Below, piece after piece: positions 11,054-22,483 of a stretch of 64,000 nt of DNA. Position numbers and translations under genes: made by a program. The stretch is from Phlebiopsis flavidoalba (Eukaryota > Basidiomycota > Agaricomycetes > Polyporales > Phanerochaetaceae). The notes below the pieces were generated by a model that did no database searches, had not been told where the DNA came from, and saw only the letters and a program-made list of their open reading frames with translations. Positions within the stretch are counted from its first letter, which is position 1, and each line of letters opens with the position of its first letter. The stretch lies in contig JAOCPU010000006.1 of the NCBI GenBank assembly GCA_035772785.1, positions 682,001-746,000 on the forward strand, read 5' to 3'.

Positions 11054-14000
11054 CTAGTCATATTTCTCATCTCCAAGCAGCAGTCCCACCCTAATCCTTT
11101 TTGTAGCACCCGCGTCGCCTGCGCCGAGACCTCCTGCCCATCGTACCGTGACGAACTGCGCGACCTGTCGCCCTCCTAGGGGAGAACAGCGAGCGGGCCC
11201 CTGGCACCAAAAGGCAAATTGGCAGCGACGCTGTGCAGGGCCGTTGTTCGCCAGCGCGGCGGCGTCCCGGCGCATTTGTAATGGGCGACGACGGCATCGA
11301 GGGCATTTGTAGATGCTGCAGGGCGGGCAGTCAGCGAGGCAGGAACAAAGGTGCCTGCCTCCGCGCGCTTGCGCTCCGGCGCGAGCGCACCCTCGCGATG
11401 CCGCTCGCGTCCCTTTGGGCAAGATCCTCGCCCTCCAAAACGCGACCAGGCGGCCAGAACGTCCCCAGGGTCTCGGCAGGGGCAAGCTCGAGGGCGCGTC
11501 CGAGCATCATCATCATCTTCTTTTGGGTATCTTCAAATTCTGGGTGGCGGCCGAGCTGGAAGCATGATACCCAGCAGACTTCGCTAGCCTGTTGGACCTG
11601 CGGGTCATCTGCACTATGTGTGTCCCGGAGCTCTTGCACCTTCTGCACCATCATCTCGCTTGTCTGGTAAGCATGTGCAAAGTCTTCCACGTTGAGAGCC
11701 GTGTCAGCTAGCATTGCCAATGCTTTCACCTCGGCGACGGGGTCATCCCGAAAGCCGAGTTTGTGCACAAGCTCCAAGATGACCTGCACGTGTTTGTAGG
11801 CGTCGCTGTTGCTTGAGAGAACGCGCGAGACAAGTGACAGGCGGTCTTTCGATAGGCGGATTTCGATGGGAGTGATCGGAATTCCAGGACGAGACATGAG
11901 ATTGTACGCGCAGAGACGAGAGGTAGCTTCTATGAAAACTCCTTTTCCCTAACAGTCCGAGGGCGAAGGTCTGGGATGTCAAGACTAGGAAAACGTCAGT
12001 GCCATGGTAGCCCTTCTTGTGTAGCTATCTTACCAGTCATAGGCGAGCTTCATGTCTCCGAAGTGGTAGTTACCCGACGTTGCATTGTCATAGAATTCTT
12101 GCGATACTAGAAGGGCGGTCTCTTCCAAGGTCGCCATATCCACCTTTAAAGATGGGTTGTGTCCGTGAAGCATACCACGAACAACATCGAACTCTGTCGT
12201 ACTAGTGAGCACAGTTCCGTGGTAAATAGTCGATAGATGCTCACTTCCTGACGATAGAAGACCGCCCAAATATATCCGTAGTACTTCTTCGCGGTTGAGC
12301 AAACACAATGCGCCTTTGGGGGCCGCTGTCACCAGTACCAGACAATTTAAGCATGTCTTCCAGTAGCCACTCCCAGTCCTCTTGAGAGTCCAAGCTGTCT
12401 TCTGCACCACCCGCACGGCGAGCCATCCGGTTGGCCCAGGCGCGCTGTTCAGAGATATTGTTGTGGCTTTGCAGAAAACCATCTCAGAGGTGCCGCAACA
12501 CTCCATCTAGAGAATATCTCTCCAGACTCGAGGTGAACGTCGAGGAAGTCGAGTGCTCTCGAAAGCGCGGTCAAGGGCAAAGGACGGAAGAAGACGTAGA
12601 TGTCGGAGGGTGTCACGCGAGGCTGATTGGTAGATGGTACGACGTATGCGGCAAGTGATTGCAATGGTAGTGTCTGCCTCATCTCCTTCGCTTTCGTCCT
12701 CTTGAAGGTTCCATGCGGGGAGACATTCGAATATTTGGCTCATGGTCGGCCATTCGTCCAGTCTGTCGCTCCCATATAGACACGCCAGAGCTAAGCGTGC
12801 CATGGCATGTCCTCGTCATTTCGCAGAGAGTCGCTGTGATGGCTGGGTAGTGTTGGCTTTGAAGCCTCGAAGATACCAGCAACAATTTCGAGAGGTGCTT
12901 GGAGGACATAGTCGTACAAGAGACGTGTCGGGATAGTAGGATCGGGGTTGCCTCGGCGTTCTTCTCTTGCTTCCAGGACAAACAAATAGGGATTTACGAC
13001 CTTGCGAATGAGTTTGCGCAACGTTGTCTCGCGTGGCATTGAGTAGAAATTGGTGAATTGCGTCGGATGGGGACAGAGATTTCCACCATTCGAGGGTCCA
13101 TTCGGATGCGAGAGCCTCCGTGTCAGGATGTGGAACGTCGTATACCAAGCGTGAAAGAAGGAGAAGGTCCTCAGCAATCTCGTCCAGTCCAGAAAGGCCC
13201 TGTGCCGCGGCATGTTGCACTAACGCTAGGGAGTTGTCCAAAATCCCTGTGCCAGAGATACTATCCCGTATGCGGGACCGGTACCACTCGGCGAGCGCGT
13301 CTTCGGAGAGCGGGGATGGATGGGAATCCGGTGGATGGCTAGGTTGTGGAACCTCAAAGAGTAGTGGGACGCCCGATGTCACTAAGAGGTCGCGCACAAA
13401 TCCCTCCTCCGTCCAGTCAACCTCTGACCGCCAAGGCTCGAAGGAAGGAACCTCTTCCACTCCGTTTGATACGTCATAGCGTGGAAGTAAGTCACGGTAT
13501 TCGGATGGTGATATGTGTTCCGGGAGGTTCTCCAATATGTAAAACCGGTACGGCCATAAGTAAACGAGCCGTGTCTGCGCACGAGGAGACCCACTGCGGC
13601 GTGCAGGCCTAACGAGGCAAACAGGCATGCAATGTCAAGGATCTCCGATGTTAAGAATTCGGAGAGTGTTATTGGCGGTGATATGCGGCGGGTGGCTGCT
13701 GGTGTAGCCTGGGCAGTGTCTCCCCAAGGATCGTCCTCCCATTCTTCGTCTGCTTCGTCTGGCTGCGCGTCCTCCTCCGGAAGGGCCTCTTGACAAATCT
13801 CCACAAATGTATTTAGCCGATCCAGCCGGTCAAGGAGGATAGCTCGCATGTCGCACAGCTGGGCATCTGTGGGCTCGTCGCGTAAATGGGATATGAGCGC
13901 ACCACGCTTCCGCTGCTCCGTGTCTTCGCTGGACCCTCCTTGGCTCTCCCCTTCTCCCTCTTCGTCAAAGTCCTCGTTCTGATAGATAGAGCGACACCGC

Positions 14001-14254
14001 TGTGCGGTGGGTTCCGTCCGCTTGAGGCCCAGCTCCAGCAAGCTGCGTTGCACAGTAACATCCTCCAGCACTCGCTCCGCGCACGCGGCGGTTACCCACA
14101 GGTCGTCGGTAATAGGCTGCAGGCATTGGGCTACAATGTCAGTCGTGAGTTCGTCATCGGAAAGTGTCGACCAGCGCGGGGCCGAGGTCATTGTCATGGG
14201 TGGTTGTGGTGGATGAGGAGGAGGGCCATGGTGGTTTAAGGCTGGATCGACCAC
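11054..14254 (-). CDS. Sec39-domain protein (Dsl1/NBAS tethering complex)
   Basis: Sec39 is a helical-repeat subunit of the Dsl1 tethering complex that receives Golgi-derived vesicles at the ER. The long minus-strand protein starts with a polar leader (PPPHPPQPPMTMTSAPRWS) followed by alpha-helical sequence: AACAERVLEDVTVQRSLLEL, DEEWEDDPWGD, LSEFLTSEILDIACLFA, LPEHISPSEYRDLLPRYD, DWTEEGFVRDLLVTSG, LDEIAEDLLLLSRLVYD and LEWWKSLSPSDAIHQFL. The lower half includes ILELVHKLGFRDDPVAEVK and LGRALELAPAE, ending LLGDEKYD-stop. Length (about 900-1000 residues) fits the family. Introns and several frame breaks are present, particularly around 13600, 12880 and 11400-11100. The first ATG at 14254 was used; an internal MTMTSAPRWS start is the alternative. 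Confidence 0.8.
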
Positions 14255-14522
14255 GTGTGGGCGCGCCCCTGGCCTATTACGTCGTCGCGACCTTAATTTC
14301 GCGCACTTTTGGACGCGTCAAATGGTCCCTAGCTCACGAAGCACCACACCAGATGGTGTGTGACTACATAGTACAACCAAAAATTATACTGTAATATCAT
14401 AATTTTGAAGTGCTGCATTACTTGAGCGAAAATCTGTGCCTCCCTGACCGAACGAGCACTTCGTAACCGGATGGAGAGTATAAAGACAATCCTCAATGGT
14501 GGTATAGATATTCAGGAAACAG

Positions 14523-15340
14523 TTAAAACAGCGTTTCCTGAGTATTGAGGGGTTAAAAAAAGTCATGGTTCATGTAATGCACGCAACTTACCTCGTCACG
14601 CAGATATTCTCCAACATCACTGATATAGACTGTCAGACAATTCTGTTGCACAAGGGTATAAGGTGAGACATACGCTTGGTGGAAAACTATGATAGCGGTT
14701 GGGTCCAATTTTCTTGTGTCTACGGTCGAGCGTGCGGTCACACCGAAACCCTGCCCGCGAGTCGGTCGGTGTTCATACGTAATCAATGGAAGACATACCA
14801 GAAGGGAGGTCATTCATACTAAAGACAACCACTCCTTGGTGCGCTCTGGGGTGTCCTCCGTGATGCGACCAAGGTGCGCTTTGAGGACGTGATTGCCGTA
14901 TAGGAAAGGCATCTCGCCGTTCGGTTTTATCCATACCTGGAGCGAATGCGACATTTAGTTTATTCACAGACCGAGACAGACAGCATTAGGACGCACCTTG
15001 TATTTAGCATACTGGGCAAGATAGTCAAGTGCAGTTATGTGCAGCTTGAATTTCCCTGATTTTGTGAACTTGCCAAAGCATGTCCCGAGACTGACGAGGT
15101 TGGGTTTTCGCTACGGAGATGGCGAGACGCATTGAAGACTCCGATACGTAGAATACCCGGTCCTTGTGCAGGCGGAAACAATATGGCTCGTCTGGACGGT
15201 CAATCAAATGCACAAGATTTTTGCCCTGCAAAGCGTTTGAGTCTCACGGGCTTGACAAAAGTCGCTGGATACACGCACAATGTAGTTTTTGCCAGTTTGG
15301 TGAAAACCGTCTTGCTTTCGTCTTCCGTAAGGGGTCGCAT
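14523..15340 (-). CDS. NIP7: NIP7, 60S ribosome biogenesis factor with PUA domain
   Basis: Nip7 binds pre-rRNA through a C-terminal PUA domain and acts in 27S processing. The protein starts [17 protein letters not shown], continues [18 protein letters not shown] and [15 protein letters not shown], then shows [34 protein letters not shown] and [13 protein letters not shown]. The PUA end is [29 protein letters not shown], and after a final intron the last exon ETLF-stop. Length of about 180 residues matches the family. At least five short introns are visible, with GTGCGT and GTAAGT donors. Frame breaks lie in an A run near 15282 and after AISVA. It is divergent from NRDE2, with 178 bases between start codons. 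Confidence 0.93.
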
Positions 15341-15518
15341 TGTGACGTCCTACAGAGGCTAATGAAGGTGAAAAGTGTCGATAGACGAGGAGGTAAAGAA
15401 GTCGAGACGATATCACCGTAGACGCCGAAGAGCGTTCTGCGGGGCACGCGATCACGCGGGCCGGATTTGGGAGAGCTCATCCTTGCACGCTTTCATCATT
15501 GCTGCAAGCCTGTGTCCG
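15341..15518. promoter_or_regulatory. shared region between divergent NIP7 and NRDE2
   Basis: Only 178 bases separate the two start codons, so both promoters must overlap here. No distinct element is evident. Confidence 0.5.
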
Positions 15519-18500
15519 ATGTCAGCACCCCCTCCTTCATTCTCGTCGTTTCCTCCTGCATTTGGCTCATTTCCAGATCTAGAGGCGGGCTCTAGCGCGG
15601 CAAAGCCGCCTGCTTCGTCCTCTCAACGCCGAGGAGCAGAAGAGCAAGAGCAAGAAGGATAGGCACGACGGAGAGCTGGAGTCGGCGCAAGGAGAGAACA
15701 GGACGCGACCATGACCGTCGGGAAAAGGACAAACACGACGGAGTGAGCGGAGTCGACGCAAGGATAAATCAGGTCGCGACGATGACCGTCGGGAGAAGGA
15801 AAGGAAATCCAAGAAGCATCGCAAAGACAAGGTCCTTCCCTTGGACGATGCAGAAGCACACCGACGCGAAGCCTATTCCGTAGGGCTCGACGTCGGACCT
15901 GGCGTCCAATTCGTTCTATTCCGACCGTAAAGGGGACCAGTAAGAATATAAACCTACGGGGGCCTACAACGCATGGCGATGTGCCGCGGTACCATATGGT
16001 AGCCAGTGAGTAGTGTCTCGTATGGTGCGGCGACCTCTGACCTGAGAACAGGGGGAAAGACATGGTGCTTGGTTTAGACAATGCGTATATGGTGATCCCC
16101 CGAAGCAATCGTGGCGTCGAGATTGCCCTTCGTGGCTACAAGCGTATGAGTACGTACTTCCTAGTTGCCCGGTAATGACCACATGTTCACGGTAATACGC
16201 AGATGCCGGAGCTCACGGACTCTAGCACTCGTCGTCTGCTTCAGGTATCTCCCAAGCGTGGCTTATCCCCGGCCCAGAGACGTCATACAAATACGCACGA
16301 ATCAGTAGACGGCTTCCTCCGCCTTCCGAGCGGCCGCCAAAGCAAAAAGACCATCGAAGAGCTGTACCGCGAGATTGCAATTCCAGGACGAAGACTCTGA
16401 CGCCTCCTCCGACTTATCGGTTCCGAGGAAGACGGCAACAGCAGCGAAGACGACTCGGACAACGCTGCCCCTCGACGCGAGACAAGCCACGCTAAAGGAG
16501 CTGTGAAGAGCAACTGGCGTCCCGAGCCCACCGCGATACCCGACCTGGCTCGCGCTGCTCATCCTCCATCGTCCCTGTCCACGGTTTCCTCTGGAGTCGA
16601 AGAACGCGCCCAAAGCTCGCGCCGAGATCGACGCTCTCCGTGCTCTCTCGCGTGCGCTCTCTGCGCATCCCGACAACGGCAGTCTATCCTGTGCGGTGCG
16701 CTATCTCGGCGTCGGGGAGGAAATCTGGGATAACAAGAAGCTGTACAGTGAATGGGAGGACGCGCTCAAGACGGGTGGCGCCGATCTGTGGATGCAGTGG
16801 CTCGACTGGCGGATACGCGTAGCGCAGAATGGGGTCGAGGGGATCGTGGCGGATGCGCAGCGGGTTTATGCTGCTGTTGGATGCAGACGAGGTTAGCAAG
16901 TTACGGATTCTTTGGCGGGTGGCTGTTGCTTTTAGAGACGCAGGTGTGGAAGCATCGTATGTTATGTTCTCAACTTGAACTCACGAATATGCGAAGGCTA
17001 CCACAGAGCGCGCAATGGCATTGCTACAAGCCCAAGCAGAATTGTGAGCCCACCTCCCGAGTAATTACTACCTCGAACTAACAACCGCTCTCAGGACCTT
17101 CAAAAGACCCCCGGACCTCGCCGCCGCACCCTTCGAAACCACACCCTCGACACCCCGTCTCGAATCCTTCTGGGACTCCGAAGTCCCCCGCCTTCGGCGA
17201 GCCCAACGCCCCGGGCTGCCGGCCCCCTGGGAATCCACCGGCTCCCCGACGCCATCCCCATCCCCCACGGAGGGGGAGCGTCTGTCCCGCTCGCCGTCCA
17301 CGCTGCTCTTTCCTTCCGCATGTTCATCCGACCCCACCTATCACGGCTCACTCGGGCGCAGCTGTCCGATGCGCTATCCACCTGCCTCCGCGTTGCCCCA
17401 TGCGCTTCACCTTCGAGCGATCGAAGCCGTCGCCTTGGCCGGACCATCCTTCTGCGACCTGTGTGCTCTTCGGCGCGAACCAGTGCGCCCCGCTGCTTCG
17501 TTGCCGCTCTCAAGCACGATGGTGGGCTGCAACGGCGCGCCGTTTCGCCTGGTGTGGCTCGCGTTCCTCGGGGGCTCCCGCGCCCGGCTTTTTGCGGCGA
17601 GCCTCGCGGGCGCGCCGGGGGACGAGCGCTGGTGGCGCGGGGTACCTTGCGGGCGGCCCACCAGCCGCGGGTTCCTTTGGAGAGGGTGTTTCCACAGGAG
17701 GTATGACGGGCAGGGCAGGTGACGGGGATGGTATGCGTATGCGGGGGTTGTGTGGGAAGGGAGAGGGCCGACGGGGCCGGCGTTTGGGCCGTGTCAAGCA
17801 GGTGGTCGTTTGAGGTGGTCTCGGTGCGGTGGATGTCGTTTGCGTTGCGGGGGGACGGTGTCGGCTCTGGCACGAGCGAGGATGTGCGGTTTGGTGTTGA
17901 TGTGGGTGTGTGTCTGAGAGAGGTGTGTTTTAGGCAGTGTCGGCTTTGTGCGGATGGGATACCGAGTGGGACCCGCTGGGCACATACTCGCGTTTCGAGG
18001 GCAGGCCGTCGACCCCAAGGCGTGCGTGGAACACCACTATCTACCTATTTGCTGCTAATATTCCTCTACACAGAGCGATAAAAGGTAGTATCAAAAAGCC
18101 TCGTCGCAATAAGCCAAGCCAAAGATCTCCTCCTCCTGCGCACTGGCTGCGCCCCACTATAGCCTACCTCGAGCAACCTCCGCGCCCGCCCGACCGACTT
18201 CGCGGCAAAATCCTACCACACTTCCCGTGCCCGCATAAAAAGGTGTCTACACAGGGCACACCGTCCTCTCCGCCTGCACCTCCGCAGTGACGCACCGGGC
18301 GCCGCGCACATCCTCTGGTGGGACTGGGCGCAGAGTCGAGTGGCAATCGCGGGCGAGGTGAAGCGGACGCCCCCCCCCCCCGGCGCTGCGCGTCGTGCTG
18401 CGCGCGACGGGCACGATGCGGCGTGTCGCGGGCGGCGTCGTCGCGCTGCGCGCGAAACGCGAGCTCGAGGACGTGTGTCGCGGGCGGTGCCGCAGGCAGC

Positions 18501-19475
18501 GCTGAAGGAGCGCGAGGCGTGGGTGTGCCTCCGTGGGGCGCTGCTGGAGCTGCTCACGGGCACGCCTGCCGCTTCGCACCTCGGCGTGTTTTTGACACGC
18601 GCGTTTTTTTTCTCAGGCGCGCATGGAGCTCGGGACGACCCGGTGCACGAGAGCATATGACGGTCGCGCGCTATGGTGGTCGGTGTACGCGCATGCGCTT
18701 GTGCTGCGTAACGCGATGCCGCCGGGTATCCTGCGCGAGGGAGGGCGCCAGTATGCCGTGCGGCTGTACCCCGACAACACGATGTGTTCTTGCGATATTC
18801 CTCGAGGCCGAGCGGGGGCATGGTGTTGTGTGGGGCCAGGTCAAGACTGCGTTCTCGGCGACAGAGATCCCAGTGAGAAGGGTCTCATGAAGACCTTGGC
18901 GGAGATTTGGGCCGTAGGATGGACGAAGGGCTCGTGGAGGGCCGAGGAGGAGAGGATACGCAGTAGGCTGTCTGCAGCCGTCCAGGAGGGGTGAGTCTCG
19001 ATGACTCTTGGTATGCCTTGTGCTGACTGTCGACTTGAAGAAACCGCGGGAGTGCAATACTCTGGCGGATATACATTGACTTTGAGATACGTACTGGACA
19101 ACTGAAGCGTGCCAAGATGTTGTTGTTCCGGGCCATCAGGGAGTGCCCAATGGTCAAAGGTGGGGATTTCGCACTCACACAGACTCGCTTAATTGGTCTA
19201 ATACGTCTCTATAGAGCTGTATCTCATTGCATTTTGGCCCGCTAAGGGCTCTATTCTCTACCAAGGAACTAAACGAGCTGGGAGACACCATGGGCGGAGC
19301 GCGGCCATCCGCATGCGACGCTTCGTTGGACGAAGCGGTCGAGGGGTGGGTGGACGGCGACCGCGTGACGCCACGCCAGCGGAGATTAGCTCGGGAGGAG
19401 CGACAGCGACGGCTGGTGGGAGGAAGAGATTGAATACAATGCGCAAGAGCTGAGGCGATTGCTGGGCCGTACTGA
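15519..19475 (+). CDS. NRDE2: NRDE2-family nuclear RNA-surveillance protein
   Basis: NRDE2 proteins partner the MTR4 helicase in nuclear RNA surveillance and silencing and are built of HAT/TPR-like helical repeats. The start MSAPPPSFSSFPPAFGSFPD precedes a Lys/Arg-rich segment. Then come SDLSGSEEDG, the helical pattern LRYLGVGEEIWDNKKL, SEWEDAL and WMQWLDWRIRVAQNGVEGIV, a middle with FWDSEVPRLGEP, and a C-terminus with YTHAVVLRNAMPPG, WTKGSWRAEEERIRSRL, RGSAILWRIYIDFEIRTGQL, KELYLIAFGPLRALFS and ELNELGD. The order matches the family. Frame breaks are very dense, notably 17700-18600, and a C12 run at 18370-18381 lies inside. The stop is approximate; the last coding-like sequence is YNAQELRRLLGR. 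Confidence 0.75.
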
Positions 19476-21577
19476 CCGGGCGTGGGCATGCGATGTAGTC
19501 GGACGCTGTGAATTGCATGGGGCGGGAAATTTACCCGAAGCGGAAACGGCCCGACGGTCTGATGGATATTTGCACGTGCGGCTGCTGTGTTCGCGTGCTT
19601 GACGTTGACAGCGTCGTATGTTTCCGCCCCAACGGTTCGAACATGTCTCTGCTGTGCCCAGCGTTCGCCCGCGCAGGCCCAGACCCCCGCACAGGCAGTA
19701 GTAGCCGAATGATGTGTCCGCCCGGTGGTGAAGGCGAGGTCGCCGCTATGTAGCCGACGGTCGCTGCGGTTTAAATTGTGTCGGTGAGTGTATCTGACGT
19801 GGCGGGAGTTCTGCGCAGGTTTGGCGGACGGCGGCAGGGCGCTGCTCGTGGGCCTTCCAATCTTTTTTGTTTATGGATTTAGGTTCGTGGGCGGGCGAGC
19901 GTGCGGGCTGTCGACGGCGGCAACCGTCGCTGCAGTCACGGACGAGATGCGGGCCTTGCTAGCCCCCCCGCTCCGGGGGCAACATATCGGACAGCCAGCG
20001 TCCGTTGCGTGCATGCCGGTCAGTCAACGCACGCGCTGGCAGCGATCTTCCCCGCCCGGCGAACCAGGTTTGTAACCCGGGCACGTACGGCCTCTTGGCC
20101 AGCGAGTCCGGCCCAGGAACGCTGCAGGTGCGCTGCCCCTCGCTGGCGCGCCCTGGGTGCAGTCGCTCTCCGTTCATGTGGCGTGCGCGCGGGAGCCGTG
20201 GCTGCATTCCGCAGGGCACCGCCGGACACCAATGATCGTCGGCCGCCGCCCTGCGCATCCCTCTCCTGTCACCAACCGCGAATGGCAACACATCACGATC
20301 GCGCCCCGGCACAATTGAGTGGGCCAACTCAGCAGAATGATCCCGACGCGCGGTTACGCGTGCAGACGTCACACTGGTGTGGCGTCGCGCGTCCGCCGGC
20401 GGCAGCCGGTGGCGCTCCCCGATTTGGTGCCCGAGATAGGGCTCGATGCACCGCGCCCTCTAGCCCGAAACTCGTCCCGTCCCCCGGACCGCAGGCGCAC
20501 AGCGGCAAGGCCCATGCCCAATGGCGCGCCCTCTCGCGCACAAAGCCCTCGCGGGGCTCCCGCTGCGCGCAGTGTGACAGGGACAGACGGCCAGTCCCGC
20601 GCATCAGGGTGCGCTCACGGACACCTCGGATGCGTCGTCGTCGGCGGGAAAGCTGGCTTCGACCGCCGGCGCAGGGTTGTTCGGGCCGCGTGCGTGCAGG
20701 AGCAGCTTGGAACCCCGTCGCAGAAGCAAAGCAACAGCCGCAGCCGCAGCCGCCGCCTTCTCTCCAGCTCCAGCCTCCATCCTCTCCACGCCGTTCCGAA
20801 TCGCGCTGCCGTGGTTGTTTTCTGTGGGGCCGTATCCGGTGTTTGTCGCGCTCTCCAGACGCGCACGCCTGAATGTCGATCCCCTAGCTCGTGCGCAGCA
20901 TCCTCGCAGCGACACCAAACGACGAGCCCGCGTACGAGTGTGCTCAACGACCGGCACCGCCCACACGCTCGACACCGTGCATTCTTCGCCCAGATTTCCT
21001 GCGCACATCTCGCCAGATTTCTACAAGATCCCTCCCCCGCGCACGAAATCTCACAAAGCCTGCTCCCAAAAGATTTCCTCTCGCGGCAGGCATCATCGGA
21101 AATCTCACGCAGATTCCCTCCCCCCGCGCACTGAATCTCACGGCCCCCCTCGCGTCGCCCCCCTTGCCCTTTGCGTCGCCCGCACGCTCCCACGCGCCGC
21201 CCGAGCCGCTGGCGCGCTGCCGCATGCGCTGTGGGTCCGCGCGCGAAGGCGGCGGGCCGCGTATGGCAGGTGTGGGGCTGCTATTACGCGAAGGTTTCGG
21301 TGTGTATAAGTAGCTGCGTGGGCCTGGCCGTGGCCGTGGGGGGTGCTTCCGCTCTGCTGCGTGCAAGCATATGTGCGTCCGAGTGTTTAATTTCGTGCGG
21401 AATTACGGTTGTGTTACATGGGGTGCGCGGACATTAATGAGGGTACTAGCGTAGGTGCGAGAGCAAAGAGAGGAGCAGAAAGCACTGGGGCAAGAAAGCG
21501 ACTTGGAGCGGGTGTGTCCGTAATTAATGTAGGCCGACGGGCACCGCGCAGAGAGCAAGAAAAAACGAGCGCGCGGG
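19476..21577. other. GC-rich interval without a recognised gene
   Basis: Long open frames occur on both strands, including one of 323 codons on the plus strand (19901-20872), but they overlap one another on both strands, and are Arg/Ala/Pro-rich, as expected by chance in GC-rich DNA. None shows a domain, signal peptide or conserved pattern. The segment also holds short imperfect repeats near 21027-21141. Confidence 0.5.
21027..21141 (+). repeat. imperfect 28-30 base direct repeat
   Basis: The segment at 21027-21054 (GATCCCTCCCCCGCGCACGA then AATCTCAC) recurs at 21112-21141 with an extra C and an inserted T. Between them are further partial copies of GATTTCC and GAAATCTCAC. Nothing suggests a CRISPR array: there are only two full copies and the spacing is irregular. 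Confidence 0.5.
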
Positions 21578-22483
21578 TCAGAGATAGCAACGCGAAAACT
21601 TTTCGGGCGGGATGAGCGTCGGCCAGTGCCCGCTCTGGATCGCCGCCTCCCACTCGGCGGCGTGCGAGCGGTAGAGGTCGAGCGCGGCGCGGCGCGTTCT
21701 CCGTCTGCACCCCACACGCCGCGTCAGCTCGGAGCACAGAGTGGGGAAAAGGGACCGCACGGAGCAGAGGACGCCCGCCGGCCTGGATGCGGCGCATCAT
21801 GAGCTTCCAGGTGAGCGTCGCGAGCCCGACGAGCTGTGCGCTCTGCAGCGCGTTGCGGAAGGGCTGGTAGAGCGCGACGTCGCGCGTGTTGCAGGCGGGT
21901 TGTGCGGGATGCCGAGCACTGTGCGCGCGCGCGTGTTAGTGGGGACAGGCATCGCGGAAGTAGCGACGCACCGGAGAGGTGGGGGGGGGGGGGGGGGGAA
22001 GAAGAGGAGGGGGGTAGGCCGGCCAGAGGCTGTGGCCGATGATGACCTTGCCGCGGATGAGGTCCGCGACGGCGGCCTGGACGTCGACGAAGCGGCGCGC
22101 CTCTGGGCGGACGGAGTGCGTGAGCGGGGGCGGCGCGGAGTGCAGAAAATACGGGTGCCGGGATCGGGCGCGGGTGGGCACTCACTGCTCGGGGCGAGAT
22201 CGCTGGGCGTGAGGCCCGTCGATCCCGTGCGGTAGTCCGTGACGGGGTTCGTGGGCTGCACGTTTGATTCGTATATCAGGGCGATCCCCTTGTAGTTGAC
22301 GACCGTGACGCGACCGGCTTCGGAATACATACAGTTTCTGTGAGCGGCCGGTCGCGGCGGGAGGGGGGGGGACGGCGGGACTCACGCGAGCATGGACGTG
22401 CACCCGCCCGCGCCGATGCCGACTACGACGCAGGAGAGCGCGACGATTTGCTCGGGCGTGGGGCTCACGAATTTCGGGGCCAT
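21578..22483 (-). CDS. REXO4-like exonuclease-fold protein with degenerate active site
   Basis: The fold follows REXO4/ISG20 DEDDh exonucleases: ALSCVVVGIGAGGCTSMLA, then VTVVNYKGIALI, VQPTNPVTDYRTGSTGL, DLIRGKVIIGHSLW, ATRDVALYQPFRNALQ, LATLTWKLMMRRIQ, RAALDLYRSHAAEWEAAI and a TLIPPEKFSRCYL end. However, the catalytic D-x-E of motif I (normally ALDCEMVG) reads S-C-V, the Asp after GHSLW is replaced by a proline-rich insertion coded by a G18 run, and the motif III ED reads EN. Exon 1 ends at 22386 and exon 2 begins at 22337. A frame break lies between TENA and RAALDLY. Known relatives process rRNA or RNA ends; this copy is probably inactive, or the acids lie in sequence I misassign. Confidence 0.7.
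21981..21998. repeat. G18 homopolymer (C18 in the coding strand)
   Basis: Eighteen consecutive G on the plus strand. In the minus-strand REXO4-like gene it codes for a proline run within motif II. Its length is certain to be unreliable in sequencing, and its position upstream of the GTGCGT donor makes the local frame uncertain. Confidence 0.9.

Noticed and set aside
19901..20872. 323-codon open frame on the plus strand
   Set aside because: It is Arg/Ala/Pro-rich, overlaps equally long frames on the other strand, and has no domain; open frames of this size arise by chance in such GC-rich DNA.
21027..21141. CRISPR array
   Set aside because: Only two imperfect full copies, irregular spacing, and a eukaryotic nuclear context.
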